From Nocardioides potassii (GTDB lineage Bacteria; Actinomycetota; Actinomycetes; Propionibacteriales; Nocardioidaceae): a stretch of DNA of 64,000 nucleotides. Below are positions 9,008 to 16,582 of the stretch, piece by piece. Within the stretch, counting starts at the first letter, position 1, and each line of letters starts with the position of its first letter. The notes beneath the pieces are model-generated. The model did no database searches, was not told where the DNA came from, and saw only the letters and a program-made list of their open reading frames with translations. Both the position numbers and the translations under genes were made by a program. The stretch lies in NCBI RefSeq assembly GCF_021648885.1, contig NZ_JAKJHZ010000005.1, positions 372,001-436,000 on the forward strand, read 5' to 3'.

Positions 9008-9957
9008 GCGGTGTCTCCGAGGGGGGTGACGCCCACCAGGTCCGCGCGGACGTGGTCGGGCTGGGGGATGGTGGTGCCGGGCAGACCTGCGGCGGCGCTG
9101 CCGTAGGCCACAGCCAACGCCAGGCGGTCGGGGGCCGCAAGACCCCTGATGTCGCCGAGCAGGTAGCCGAAGAGGGAGGAGTCGCCCGCACCGACGGTGC
9201 TGACGACGGTGGTGGGCGGCGGGGTGGCGTGCCAGGCGCCCTCGCTGGTCACCAGCACGGCGCCGTTGCCGCCGAGGGTGGCCAGCACGGCGCCGACGCC
9301 GCGTTCGATGAGCTGCCGGGCGGCCGCGGCCGTGGCGGCGGGGTCGGACTCGAGCTGGTCGGCGTCGCCTCCGGTGAAGGAGGCGAGCTCCTCGCCGTTG
9401 GGCTTCATCAGGTCGGGCGCCGACCCTGGCAGCGCGTCGACGAGGGCCTGCAGCGGCGCCTCGCTGGTGTCGACCGCCACGCGGCCGCCGACCTCGCGCA
9501 GGCGTCGTACGAGCTCGGCGTAGAACCCGGCGGGTGCGCCGGCGGGCAAGGAGCCCGCCAGCACGGTCCAGTCGGCGCTCGAGGCGCGGACGAGCACCGC
9601 CTGGGCCATCAGCTCGAGGTGCAGCGGGAGCACGGCGGCGCCGGGGGAGTTGAGCTTGGTGGTGGTGCCGTCGGGCTCGGTGATCGTGAGGTTGACGCGG
9701 ACGTCGCCGGCAGGCTGGACGGGACGGCAGTCGATGCCGGCGGTCAGCAGCTCGAGGACGAACGGGTCGTCCTTCGCAGCCGGTACGACGGCGATGCTGG
9801 GGATGCCGGCGCTGATGGCGGCGCGCGAGATGTTCACTCCCTTGCCGCCGCCCTGCGAGGTCACCGAGGCGACGCGGTGGACCTGGCCGCGCGAGAGCTC
9901 TCCGTCGAGCGCCACCGTGCGGTCGATGCTCGGGTTGGGCGTCAGGGTCAGGATCAT
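9004..9957 (-). CDS. fruK: 1-phosphofructokinase
   Basis: FruK phosphorylates fructose 1-phosphate to fructose 1,6-bisphosphate. The 317-aa product is a PfkB-fold kinase. It has the N-terminal LTPNPSIDRTV, the GGKGVNISRA substrate signature and the catalytic GAGDS motif near the C-terminus (catalytic Asp). It overlaps both fruR (upstream, 4 nt) and fruA (downstream, 4 nt). The arrangement fruR-fruK-fruA is the standard actinobacterial fructose operon. Confidence 0.95.
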   Translation of the reverse strand: MILTLTPNPSIDRTVALDGELSRGQVHRVASVTSQGGGKGVNISRAAISAGIPSIAVVPAAKDDPFVLELLTAGIDCRPVQPAGDVRVNLTITEPDGTTTKLNSPGAAVLPLHLELMAQAVLVRASSADWTVLAGSLPAGAPAGFYAELVRRLREVGGRVAVDTSEAPLQALVDALPGSAPDLMKPNGEELASFTGGDADQLESDPAATAAAARQLIERGVGAVLATLGGNGAVLVTSEGAWHATPPPTTVVSTVGAGDSSLFGYLLGDIRGLAAPDRLALAVAYGSAAAGLPGTTIPQPDHVRADLVGVTPLGDTA

Positions 9958-10721
9958 GCGACCACCACCTCGATTCCTGCGTTCTCCAGGGCCCGGCGGT
10001 CCACGGCCTCGATGGCGCTGTCGGTCACCAGCACGTCGATGCTGTCGAGGGTGGCGAACCGCACCGCGTTCTCCACGCCGAGCTTGGTGGAGTCGGCGAG
10101 CACCACGGTCCGCCGCGCGCAGGCGATGATCGCCCGCTTGCTGGCCGCCTCGTCGCTGTCGGGGGTCGTGAGGCCGTGCCCGACGGTGAGTCCGTTGGTC
10201 GCGACGAAGGCGACGTCGGCGCGCAGCTCGGCGAGTGCGGCGACGGTCTCCGACCCGACCGCGGCGTGCGTCGCGGGACGGACGCGCCCGGGCAGGAGGT
10301 GCAGCTCGATCTGGGGGAGGCCGGCGAGACGGGTGGCCACGGGGACCGCGTGTGTGATGACGGTCAGCCGGTGGTCGCGGGGGAGTGCGGCCGCGAAGCG
10401 CGCGGTGGTGGTGCCGGCGTCGATGACCACGACCGAGTCGGGCGGCGGGAGGAGTGCGACCGCGGCGTTGGCGATCGCCTCCTTGGCCTGCGTGTTGGAC
10501 TGGTCGCGCTCGATGATCCCTGATTCGATGACCGTCAGGGACCCGGCGGGCACCGCGCCGCCGTGGACCCGGCGCACCACACCCATGCGGTCGAGGGTGG
10601 AGAGGTCACGGCGCACGGTCTCGGTCGTGACCTCGAACTCCTCGGCGAGCTGGACCACCGACAGCCGGCCGCGTCGACTGATCAGCTGGGCCATGGCCTG
10701 CTGTCGTTCCTCGGCGTACAT
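9954..10721 (-). CDS. fruR: DeoR-family fructose operon repressor
   Basis: This is a 255-aa DeoR-type regulator. An N-terminal winged helix-turn-helix (about residues 5-57: RGRLSVVQLAEEF, VTTETVRRDL) is followed by a sugar-phosphate-binding domain containing the DAGTTT and TNG segments. By analogy with corynebacterial FruR it should sense fructose 1-phosphate or fructose 1,6-bisphosphate and repress its own operon and ptsI. It is divergent from ptsI, with a 96-bp shared control region containing direct repeats. Confidence 0.9.
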   Translation of the reverse strand: MYAEERQQAMAQLISRRGRLSVVQLAEEFEVTTETVRRDLSTLDRMGVVRRVHGGAVPAGSLTVIESGIIERDQSNTQAKEAIANAAVALLPPPDSVVVIDAGTTTARFAAALPRDHRLTVITHAVPVATRLAGLPQIELHLLPGRVRPATHAAVGSETVAALAELRADVAFVATNGLTVGHGLTTPDSDEAASKRAIIACARRTVVLADSTKLGVENAVRFATLDSIDVLVTDSAIEAVDRRALENAGIEVVVA

Positions 10722-10755
10722 GGTCCTCCTCTCCCGAGCGGTGCGCGGATCTGCG

Positions 10756-10784
10756 TATGTGTTGTTTTAGTCCCGAATGTGTTG
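10756..10784. promoter_or_regulatory. Candidate FruR operator repeats
   Basis: Two direct copies of ATGTGTTG (10757-10764 and 10777-10784) lie exactly 20 bp apart, about two helical turns, between fruR and ptsI. DeoR regulators often bind spaced repeats of this type. The second copy touches the predicted ptsI -35 box (TTGCAT at 10782), so binding would block ptsI. Confidence 0.5.
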
Positions 10785-10820
10785 CATGTCAACTACGGCC
10801 TGTTCTACGGTGTGTCCATG
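10782..10820 (+). promoter_or_regulatory. Leaderless promoter of ptsI
   Basis: The -35 box TTGCAT (10782-10787), an 18-bp spacer and the -10 box TACGGT (10806-10811) place the transcript start at about the A of the ATG at 10818. There is no Shine-Dalgarno before the start. Confidence 0.5.
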
Positions 10821-12506
10821 ACCACACCCTCTGGCCCCAGCGGCAGCTTGAGCGGGACCCCGGTCGTGCCGGGCGTCGCGGCCGGCCCCGTCCTCCACGT
10901 CCGCGGCGAGGTCTCACCCGAGGCGATCGCTCGCTTCGGCGACGGTGACTTCGCCGACGCCGACGCAGCCCTGGCCGCGTACGACGACGCGGCGGGCGCG
11001 GTCGCGGACACCTTCACCTCCAAGGCGGAGTCCGCCCAGGGCGCGGCGGCCGAGGTGCTCACCGCGAGCGCCGGGCTCGCCCGCGACAAGGGACTGCGCG
11101 GCGCCGTCAGCAAGAACCTGCAGGCCGGGCAGGGACCCGTCGCCGCGGTGCAGGGCGCCGTCGACCAGTTCGTCACCATCTTCACCACCATGGGCGGCCT
11201 GATGGCCGAGCGTGTCACCGACCTGCGCGACATCGAGCGCCGCGTGGTCGCCCACCTCGTCGGCGAGCCGCCGCCGGGCGTCCCGACCCCGAGCGAGCCG
11301 TCGATCCTGGTGGCCGAGGACCTCGCCCCGAGCGACACCTCGGGCCTCGACCCTGCGCTGGTGACCGCGCTGGTCACCGAGCGCGGTGGCGCGACCAGCC
11401 ACACCGCGATCATCGCCCGGCAGCTCGGCATCCCCTGCGTCGTCGGTGCGGCCGGTGTCATGGAGCTCGACGCCGGCACCTTCGTCGTCGTCGACGGCGA
11501 GACCGGCGCCATCGAGCTCGGCGCCGACCCCGACGAGGCCCGCGGCCGCGTCGACGAGAGCCGTCGACTGCGCGAGGAGCTCGCCAGCTGGACCGGCCCC
11601 GCGGCCACCCTCGACGGGCTGCCGCTCAAGCTGCTCGCCAACGTCGCCGACGGCGCGTCCGCGGAGTCCGCGGGCGTCGAGCCCGTGCAGGGAGTGGGTC
11701 TGTTCCGCACCGAGCTCTGCTTCCTCGACCGCAAGGAGGAGCCGAGCGTCGAGGAGCAGGCCGACATCTACAGCGCGGTGCTCGCGCCCTACTCCGACGG
11801 TCGCTACGTCGTCGTCCGCACGCTCGACGCCGGCTCGGACAAGCCGATCGCCTTCGCCACCCACGCCGGCGAGGAGAACCCGGCGCTCGGCGTGCGCGGG
11901 CTGCGGCTGAGCTTCGACAACCCCGGCCTGATGGAGCGCCAGCTCGACGGCATCGCCGCGGCGGCCGAGCGCACCGGCACCGAGACCTGGGTGATGGCAC
12001 CGATGGTCGCCACCGTCGCCGAGGCGTCCGACTTCGCCGAGAAGGTCCGCTCCCGCGGCCTCAAGGCGGGCGTGATGGTCGAGATCCCGAGCGCCGCGCT
12101 GCTCGCGCACCGGATGCTCGAGGTCGTCGACTTCCTGTCGATCGGCACCAACGACCTCACCCAGTACGCCATGGCGGCCGACCGGATGGCGACCGACCTC
12201 GCCCACCTCACGGACCCGTGGCAGCCCGCCGTGCTCCAGCTGATCGCGATCACCGCCCATGCCGGCACGGAGGCCGGCAAGCCGGTCGGCGTCTGCGGCG
12301 AGGCCGCGGCCGACCCGCTCCTCGCGACGGCCCTCATCGGCATGGGCATCACGTCGCTGTCGATGGCGGCACGCGCCGTACGACCTGTTGGCGCCCAGCT
12401 CAGCCGGGTCTCGCTGGAGACGTGCGAGGCGGCGGCCGAGGCCGCGCTCGGAGCTCCCGACCCGATGGCGGCCCGCGCCGCCGTCCGCGAGGTGCTGGGC
12501 CACTGA
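10818..12506 (+). CDS. ptsI: PTS Enzyme I (phosphoenolpyruvate-protein phosphotransferase)
   Basis: Enzyme I transfers phosphate from phosphoenolpyruvate to HPr. The 562-aa protein has the N-terminal HPr-binding domain, the phospho-His domain with GGATSHTAII (His195), and the C-terminal PEP-binding barrel. The barrel carries GVGLFRTELCF, the MAPMVAT strand, the SIGTNDLTQY signature and the GVCGEAA motif with its Cys. The ATG at 10818 gives the normal EI start; upstream in-frame sequence overlaps fruR. It is slightly shorter than E. coli EI (575 aa). Confidence 0.96.
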   Translation: MTTPSGPSGSLSGTPVVPGVAAGPVLHVRGEVSPEAIARFGDGDFADADAALAAYDDAAGAVADTFTSKAESAQGAAAEVLTASAGLARDKGLRGAVSKNLQAGQGPVAAVQGAVDQFVTIFTTMGGLMAERVTDLRDIERRVVAHLVGEPPPGVPTPSEPSILVAEDLAPSDTSGLDPALVTALVTERGGATSHTAIIARQLGIPCVVGAAGVMELDAGTFVVVDGETGAIELGADPDEARGRVDESRRLREELASWTGPAATLDGLPLKLLANVADGASAESAGVEPVQGVGLFRTELCFLDRKEEPSVEEQADIYSAVLAPYSDGRYVVVRTLDAGSDKPIAFATHAGEENPALGVRGLRLSFDNPGLMERQLDGIAAAAERTGTETWVMAPMVATVAEASDFAEKVRSRGLKAGVMVEIPSAALLAHRMLEVVDFLSIGTNDLTQYAMAADRMATDLAHLTDPWQPAVLQLIAITAHAGTEAGKPVGVCGEAAADPLLATALIGMGITSLSMAARAVRPVGAQLSRVSLETCEAAAEAALGAPDPMAARAAVREVLGH

Positions 12507-12559
12507 GCCCCGCGCCCTCCCATCCACCCACCTCCCATCCATCCCTCTCGGAGGAACCC

Positions 12560-14296
12560 ATGACATCTGCGTACGACGACTACCGCGCCGCCGACTCCGA
12601 CGTGCCCGAGCAGGCCTGGGCCTGGCTCCTGCACGGCGCGGGGGAGGACAACATGGGCAAGGACAGCTCGCCCGAGCTCGTCCCGATCCCGAGGCCCGAC
12701 GCCGACCACATGCTCGTGCGCATCGACAGCGTCGGCCTCTGCTTCTCCGACGTGAAGATCATGCGCCAGGGCGGCAGCCACCCCAAGCTCTACAACCGCG
12801 ACCTGGCGAAGGAGCCGACCCGGCTCGGCCACGAGGTGAGCCTCACGGTCATCGAGGTCGGCGACAACCTCAAGGACCGCTACCACGCCGGCCAGCGGCT
12901 CGCCGTGCAGCCCGACATCTACCAGGACGGGATGAGCACGGCCTACGGCTACACCATCCCCGGCGGCCTCATCCAGTACCACCTGATGGGCGCGGAGATG
13001 CTCGAGACCGACGACGGTGCCTGCCTGCTGCCGCTGCCGGACTCGATGGGCTACGCGGAGGGCTCGACGCTGGAGCCGTGGGGGTGCGTGATGGCGGCCT
13101 ACACACAGCGCCGGCGCCTCGAGCCGAAGCCCGGCGGCACGATGTGGATCGTCGGGCGGCCCGGTGACGAGCGGGAGTACGCCTTCTCGTCGGGCCTGGA
13201 CGCCCCCGCGACCATCGTGCTGACCGACGCGCCCGCGTCGGTGGCGGCGCTCGCCGAGGCCACGTCCGCCACGGTCGTCGTGCGCGACGGCCTCGGCACC
13301 GGGGACTACCAGGCACTCGTGGACGAGCTCACCGACGGCGCCGGCTTCGACGACATCGTGGTGCTCGACCCGCGCTCCGCGGACACCGTGGGCGCCATCG
13401 CGACCCACATCGCGCGGCGCGGGACGATGAACATGGTCGGAGAGACCGCCCTCGACGGCCTGGTGAGCACCGACGTGGGCCGCCTGCACTACGACTACAC
13501 GGCGTACATCGGTGGGCGCGGTCCGGACATCGCCGACTCCTACGGGGAGGCACGCAACCGCGCCGACCTGCGCCCCCGCGGTACGACGGTGTTCGTCGGC
13601 GCCGGCGGTCCGATGGGGCTGATGCACGTCCAGCGGGCCATCCAGCAGAGCGACGGGCCTCGCACCATCGTCGCCACCGAGGTGAGCGACGAGCGCCTCA
13701 GGGCGCTCGAGGACCGGCTGGCCCACCTCGCCGCGAGCAACGACTGCGAGCTGGTGACCTTCAACTCCCAGACCTCCGAGCAGTCGCTCCGCGACTTCGT
13801 CATGGGGCTCACGGACGGCAAGGGCGCGGACGACGTGGTCGTGAGCGTCCCGATCGCGGACGTGATGGCCGAGGCGGACACGGTGATGAACGCCGACGGC
13901 ATGCTGGTCTTCTTCGCCGGCGTCCCCAACGGCACGCTGGCACCGCTCAACCTGAGCGCGGTCTACCTCGACAACGCGCAGTACACCGGCACCTCGGGCC
14001 TGACCATCCACGACCAGCAGAAGGTCGTCGACCTGGCGACCTCGGGCGAGCTGTCCCCGGGCTCGATCGTGGGTGCCGTCGGCGGCATGTCCGCGGCCAA
14101 GGACGGTCTGCAGGCCCTGGTCGACGCCCGCTACTCCGGCAAGGTCCTGATCTTCCCGCAGATCCACGACCTGCCCCTGACGGGCGTCGACGAGCTGAAG
14201 GACTCCTTCCCGGACGTCGCCGCCAAGCTCGGCGCCGGCGACACGTGGAACGACGAGGCGGAGAGGGCCCTCTTCGAGGCCAATCTCGGCCGCTGA
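12560..14296 (+). CDS. Long zinc-type dehydrogenase of the mannitol PTS operon
   Basis: The 578-aa protein starts with an alcohol dehydrogenase GroES-like domain. Cys61 (VGLCFSD) and His91-Glu92 (GHE) fit the catalytic zinc site. The structural four-Cys lobe is absent. It is about 230 residues longer than normal medium-chain dehydrogenases. One degenerate Rossmann-like half lies at about 190-330, and a second half carries a proper GAGGPMG nucleotide motif near 345. It lies between ptsI and mtlA and follows GGAGG. Position suggests oxidation of a hexitol phosphate made by MtlAF, replacing canonical MtlD. Substrate is inferred, not shown. Confidence 0.75.
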   Translation: MTSAYDDYRAADSDVPEQAWAWLLHGAGEDNMGKDSSPELVPIPRPDADHMLVRIDSVGLCFSDVKIMRQGGSHPKLYNRDLAKEPTRLGHEVSLTVIEVGDNLKDRYHAGQRLAVQPDIYQDGMSTAYGYTIPGGLIQYHLMGAEMLETDDGACLLPLPDSMGYAEGSTLEPWGCVMAAYTQRRRLEPKPGGTMWIVGRPGDEREYAFSSGLDAPATIVLTDAPASVAALAEATSATVVVRDGLGTGDYQALVDELTDGAGFDDIVVLDPRSADTVGAIATHIARRGTMNMVGETALDGLVSTDVGRLHYDYTAYIGGRGPDIADSYGEARNRADLRPRGTTVFVGAGGPMGLMHVQRAIQQSDGPRTIVATEVSDERLRALEDRLAHLAASNDCELVTFNSQTSEQSLRDFVMGLTDGKGADDVVVSVPIADVMAEADTVMNADGMLVFFAGVPNGTLAPLNLSAVYLDNAQYTGTSGLTIHDQQKVVDLATSGELSPGSIVGAVGGMSAAKDGLQALVDARYSGKVLIFPQIHDLPLTGVDELKDSFPDVAAKLGAGDTWNDEAERALFEANLGR

Positions 14297-14336
14297 TGCC
14301 CTGAACCTGCCCGTTTTCCGGGTAAAGCCACAAATT

Positions 14337-14356
14337 CGGGCACGAATTCGTGCCCG
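14337..14356. promoter_or_regulatory. Perfect 20-bp palindrome upstream of mtlA
   Basis: CGGGCACGAATTCGTGCCCG is a perfect 20-bp inverted repeat, 40 bp after the dehydrogenase stop and 88 bp before mtlA. No T-run follows. A TTGGCA box at 14362 and TGTGAT at 14386 (18-bp spacer) could be the mtlA promoter just downstream. It therefore fits an operator as well as a terminator. Confidence 0.5.
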
Positions 14357-14401
14357 GATGCTTGGCAACAGGCCCGGTCGTGTGGTGTGATCCCCTCATC
14401 A

Positions 14402-14417
14402 TGTGATGGGGGTCACC
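14402..14417. promoter_or_regulatory. CRP/GlxR-type site before mtlA
   Basis: TGTGATGGGGGTCACC matches the CRP-family consensus TGTGA-N6-TCACA in 9 of 10 defined positions. It lies just downstream of the suggested -10 (TGTGAT at 14386-14391) and 27 bp before the mtlA ATG, a position that suits cAMP-dependent repression. Confidence 0.55.
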
Positions 14418-14443
14418 CCACGTTCCAATGGAGGAAGCTCAGC

Positions 14444-15949
14444 ATGGCGACGACGACCACACCCACCGCCGGATCCGGGGCACGCGTACGCGTGCAGAAG
14501 TTCGGCACGTTCCTGTCCAACATGGTCATGCCCAACATCGGCGCGATCATCGCGTGGGGCCTGATCACCGCGTTCTTCATCCCCGTCGGCTGGACGCCCA
14601 ACGAGAAGATCGCCACCATCGTCGGGCCCGGCATCTACTACTTGATCCCGCTCCTCATCGCCTACACCGGCGGCTACAACATCTACCGGATCCGCGGCGG
14701 CGTCGTCGGTGCGACCGCGACGATGGGCATCATCATGGCGACCAGCTCGCCGCTGTTCAATGAGGTCTACTCCGAGACCGGCGGCTCCCCGATGTTCCTC
14801 GGCGCCATGATCATGGGCCCCCTCGGCGGCTACGTGATCATGAAGCTCGACGGGCTCTGGGAGGGCAAGATCAAGCCCGGCTTCGAGATGCTCGTCAACA
14901 ACTTCTCCGCCGGTATCGCCGGTGCCCTCCTCGCGATCGGCGCGATGTTCATCCTCGGCCCGATCGTGCGCTTCGTCATGGAGGTCCTCGGCAACGTCGT
15001 CGAGTTCCTGATCGACAACAGCCTGCTGCCGTTCACCGCGATCTTCATCGAGCCCGCCAAGGTGCTCTTCCTCAACAACGCGATCAACCACGGCGTGCTG
15101 ACGCCGCTCGGCCTGGACCAGGCCAAGCAGCTCGGCCACTCGGCCCTCTTCCTCCTCGAGGCCAACCCCGGCCCGGGTGCCGGCATGCTTCTCGCGTTCA
15201 TGGTGTTCGGCAAGGGCGTCTCCAAGGCCACTGCTCCGGGCGCCCTCGTGATCCAGTTCCTCGGCGGCATCCACGAGGTCTACTTCCCCTACGTGCTCGC
15301 CAAGCCGCGCCTGCTGCTCGCCCTCATCGCGGGCGGCGCGACCGGCACCCTGATGAACGTCATCTTCGACTCGGGCCTCGTCGCGCCGGCTGCTCCGGGC
15401 TCGATCTTCGCGGTCTACTCCTCCGTGGCCAAGGGCAGCGTCCTGGGCGTCACGCTCTGCTGGTCCAGCGCCCTGATCGTCTCGTTCCTCGTGTCGGCCG
15501 TCCTGCTCAAGCTCGACAAGAGCGAGGACGACGTGGACCTGGCCGCAGCCACCGCGCAGATGGAGGCCAACAAGGGCAAGAAGTCGTCGGTCGCCAGCGC
15601 GCTGACCGGCACCACCGCCGGTGCCGCCACGGGCACCGCCACGGCCACCAAGGAGATCCGCACCATCGTCTTCGCCTGCGACGCCGGCATGGGCTCGTCG
15701 GCGATGGGCGCCTCGGTGCTCCGCAAGAAGATCCAGGCCGCCGGTCACCCCGAGGTGACCGTGGTCAACAAGGCGATCTCCACGCTCGAGGACGACGTCG
15801 ACCTGGTGGTCACCCACCAGGACCTCACCGACCGTGCCCGCGAGCGGACGCCGTCCGCCGTGCACGTCTCGGTGGACAACTTCATGGCCAGCCCCAAGTA
15901 CGACGAGATCGTCGAGCTGGTCGAGCAGAACAACTCGTCCAGCTCCTGA
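14444..15949 (+). CDS. mtlA: PTS mannitol-type transporter EIICB
   Basis: This permease imports and phosphorylates a hexitol, most likely D-mannitol. The 501-aa protein begins with the MtlA-type N-terminus (VQKFGTFLSNMVMPNIGA). An EIIC domain of about eight membrane segments extends to about residue 360, with the GGIHEVYFPYVL substrate motif. A linker follows, then EIIB with phospho-Cys412 in FACDAGMGSSAMG. EIIA is not fused but encoded separately as mtlF. The start at 14444 is preceded by GGAGG. Related galactitol or sorbitol specificity cannot be excluded. Confidence 0.92.
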   Translation: MATTTTPTAGSGARVRVQKFGTFLSNMVMPNIGAIIAWGLITAFFIPVGWTPNEKIATIVGPGIYYLIPLLIAYTGGYNIYRIRGGVVGATATMGIIMATSSPLFNEVYSETGGSPMFLGAMIMGPLGGYVIMKLDGLWEGKIKPGFEMLVNNFSAGIAGALLAIGAMFILGPIVRFVMEVLGNVVEFLIDNSLLPFTAIFIEPAKVLFLNNAINHGVLTPLGLDQAKQLGHSALFLLEANPGPGAGMLLAFMVFGKGVSKATAPGALVIQFLGGIHEVYFPYVLAKPRLLLALIAGGATGTLMNVIFDSGLVAPAAPGSIFAVYSSVAKGSVLGVTLCWSSALIVSFLVSAVLLKLDKSEDDVDLAAATAQMEANKGKKSSVASALTGTTAGAATGTATATKEIRTIVFACDAGMGSSAMGASVLRKKIQAAGHPEVTVVNKAISTLEDDVDLVVTHQDLTDRARERTPSAVHVSVDNFMASPKYDEIVELVEQNNSSSS

Positions 15950-15970
15950 GGACCGGCACACACCCCTGAG

Positions 15971-16000
15971 CCCGGCCCTCCGCGGTTGCGGAGGGCCGGG
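15971..16000 (+). terminator. Strong hairpin between mtlA and mtlF
   Basis: A perfect 13-bp GC stem with a GGTT tetraloop (15971-15983 / 15988-16000) lies inside the mtlA-mtlF transcript. There is no T-run, so it is likelier to be a partial terminator or a 3'-end stabiliser than a full stop. Confidence 0.65.
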
Positions 16001-16065
16001 TGCCGGTCATGATGGAACAGGCAGTCTTGACCAGACCCACGACCAGTGACAGAGAGAGGCACCAG

Positions 16066-16500
16066 ATGAGCGACGTACTGAGCCGGGAGTCCATCGTCCT
16101 CGGCGGTCAGGCCACCGACCGCGACGGAGCCATCACCGAGGCGGGGCGGCTGCTGGTCGCGAGCGGTGCAGTGGACGACGCCTACGTCGACGCGATGCAC
16201 GAGCGTGAGACCTCGGTGTCGACCTTCATGGGCAACGGCCTGGCGATCCCGCACGGCACCAACGAGGCCAAGGCCCTGATCCGCCAGACGGCCATCTCGT
16301 TCGTCCGCTACGACCAGCCGATCGACTGGAAGGGCAGCCCCGCGAAGTACGTCGTCGGCATCGCCGGTGCCGGCGACGACCACCTCACGGTCCTCCAGGC
16401 GCTCGCCGGCGCGTTCACAGACGACGAGAGCATCGCCCGGCTCGACGCGGCGCAGACGCCCGACGACGTGCTCGCCGTCCTGGGCGACGTCAGCACCTGA
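16066..16500 (+). CDS. mtlF: PTS mannitol-type EIIA component
   Basis: This cytoplasmic phosphocarrier hands phosphate from HPr to the EIIB domain of MtlA. The 144-aa protein is a single EIIA (fructose/mannitol class) domain with phospho-His63 in GLAIPHGT. The internal ATG at 16066 was chosen because it follows AGAGAGAGG at good spacing and matches the family N-terminus. A longer open frame reaches 16000 but runs through the mtlA hairpin region. Confidence 0.93.
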   Translation: MSDVLSRESIVLGGQATDRDGAITEAGRLLVASGAVDDAYVDAMHERETSVSTFMGNGLAIPHGTNEAKALIRQTAISFVRYDQPIDWKGSPAKYVVGIAGAGDDHLTVLQALAGAFTDDESIARLDAAQTPDDVLAVLGDVST

Positions 16501-16520
16501 CGTCCGCGCCCGCCTGAACC

Positions 16521-16560
16521 ACAGGAGCCCCCGCCAGCTGTCCAGCCCGGGGGCTCCTGT
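16521..16560. terminator. Terminator between mtlF and the oxidoreductase gene
   Basis: A perfect 13-bp stem (ACAGGAGCCCCCG with its complement, 16521-16533 / 16548-16560) encloses a 14-nt loop. It lies between convergent genes and can serve both strands. Confidence 0.75.
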
Positions 16561-16582
16561 GCGTCACGGCAGCGTCACGACG

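Noticed and set aside
6557..9106. 849-aa plus-strand open frame opposite ptsH-fruA-fruK
   Set aside because: His/Arg/Gly-rich composition and full overlap with three well-recognised genes show it is an antisense shadow.
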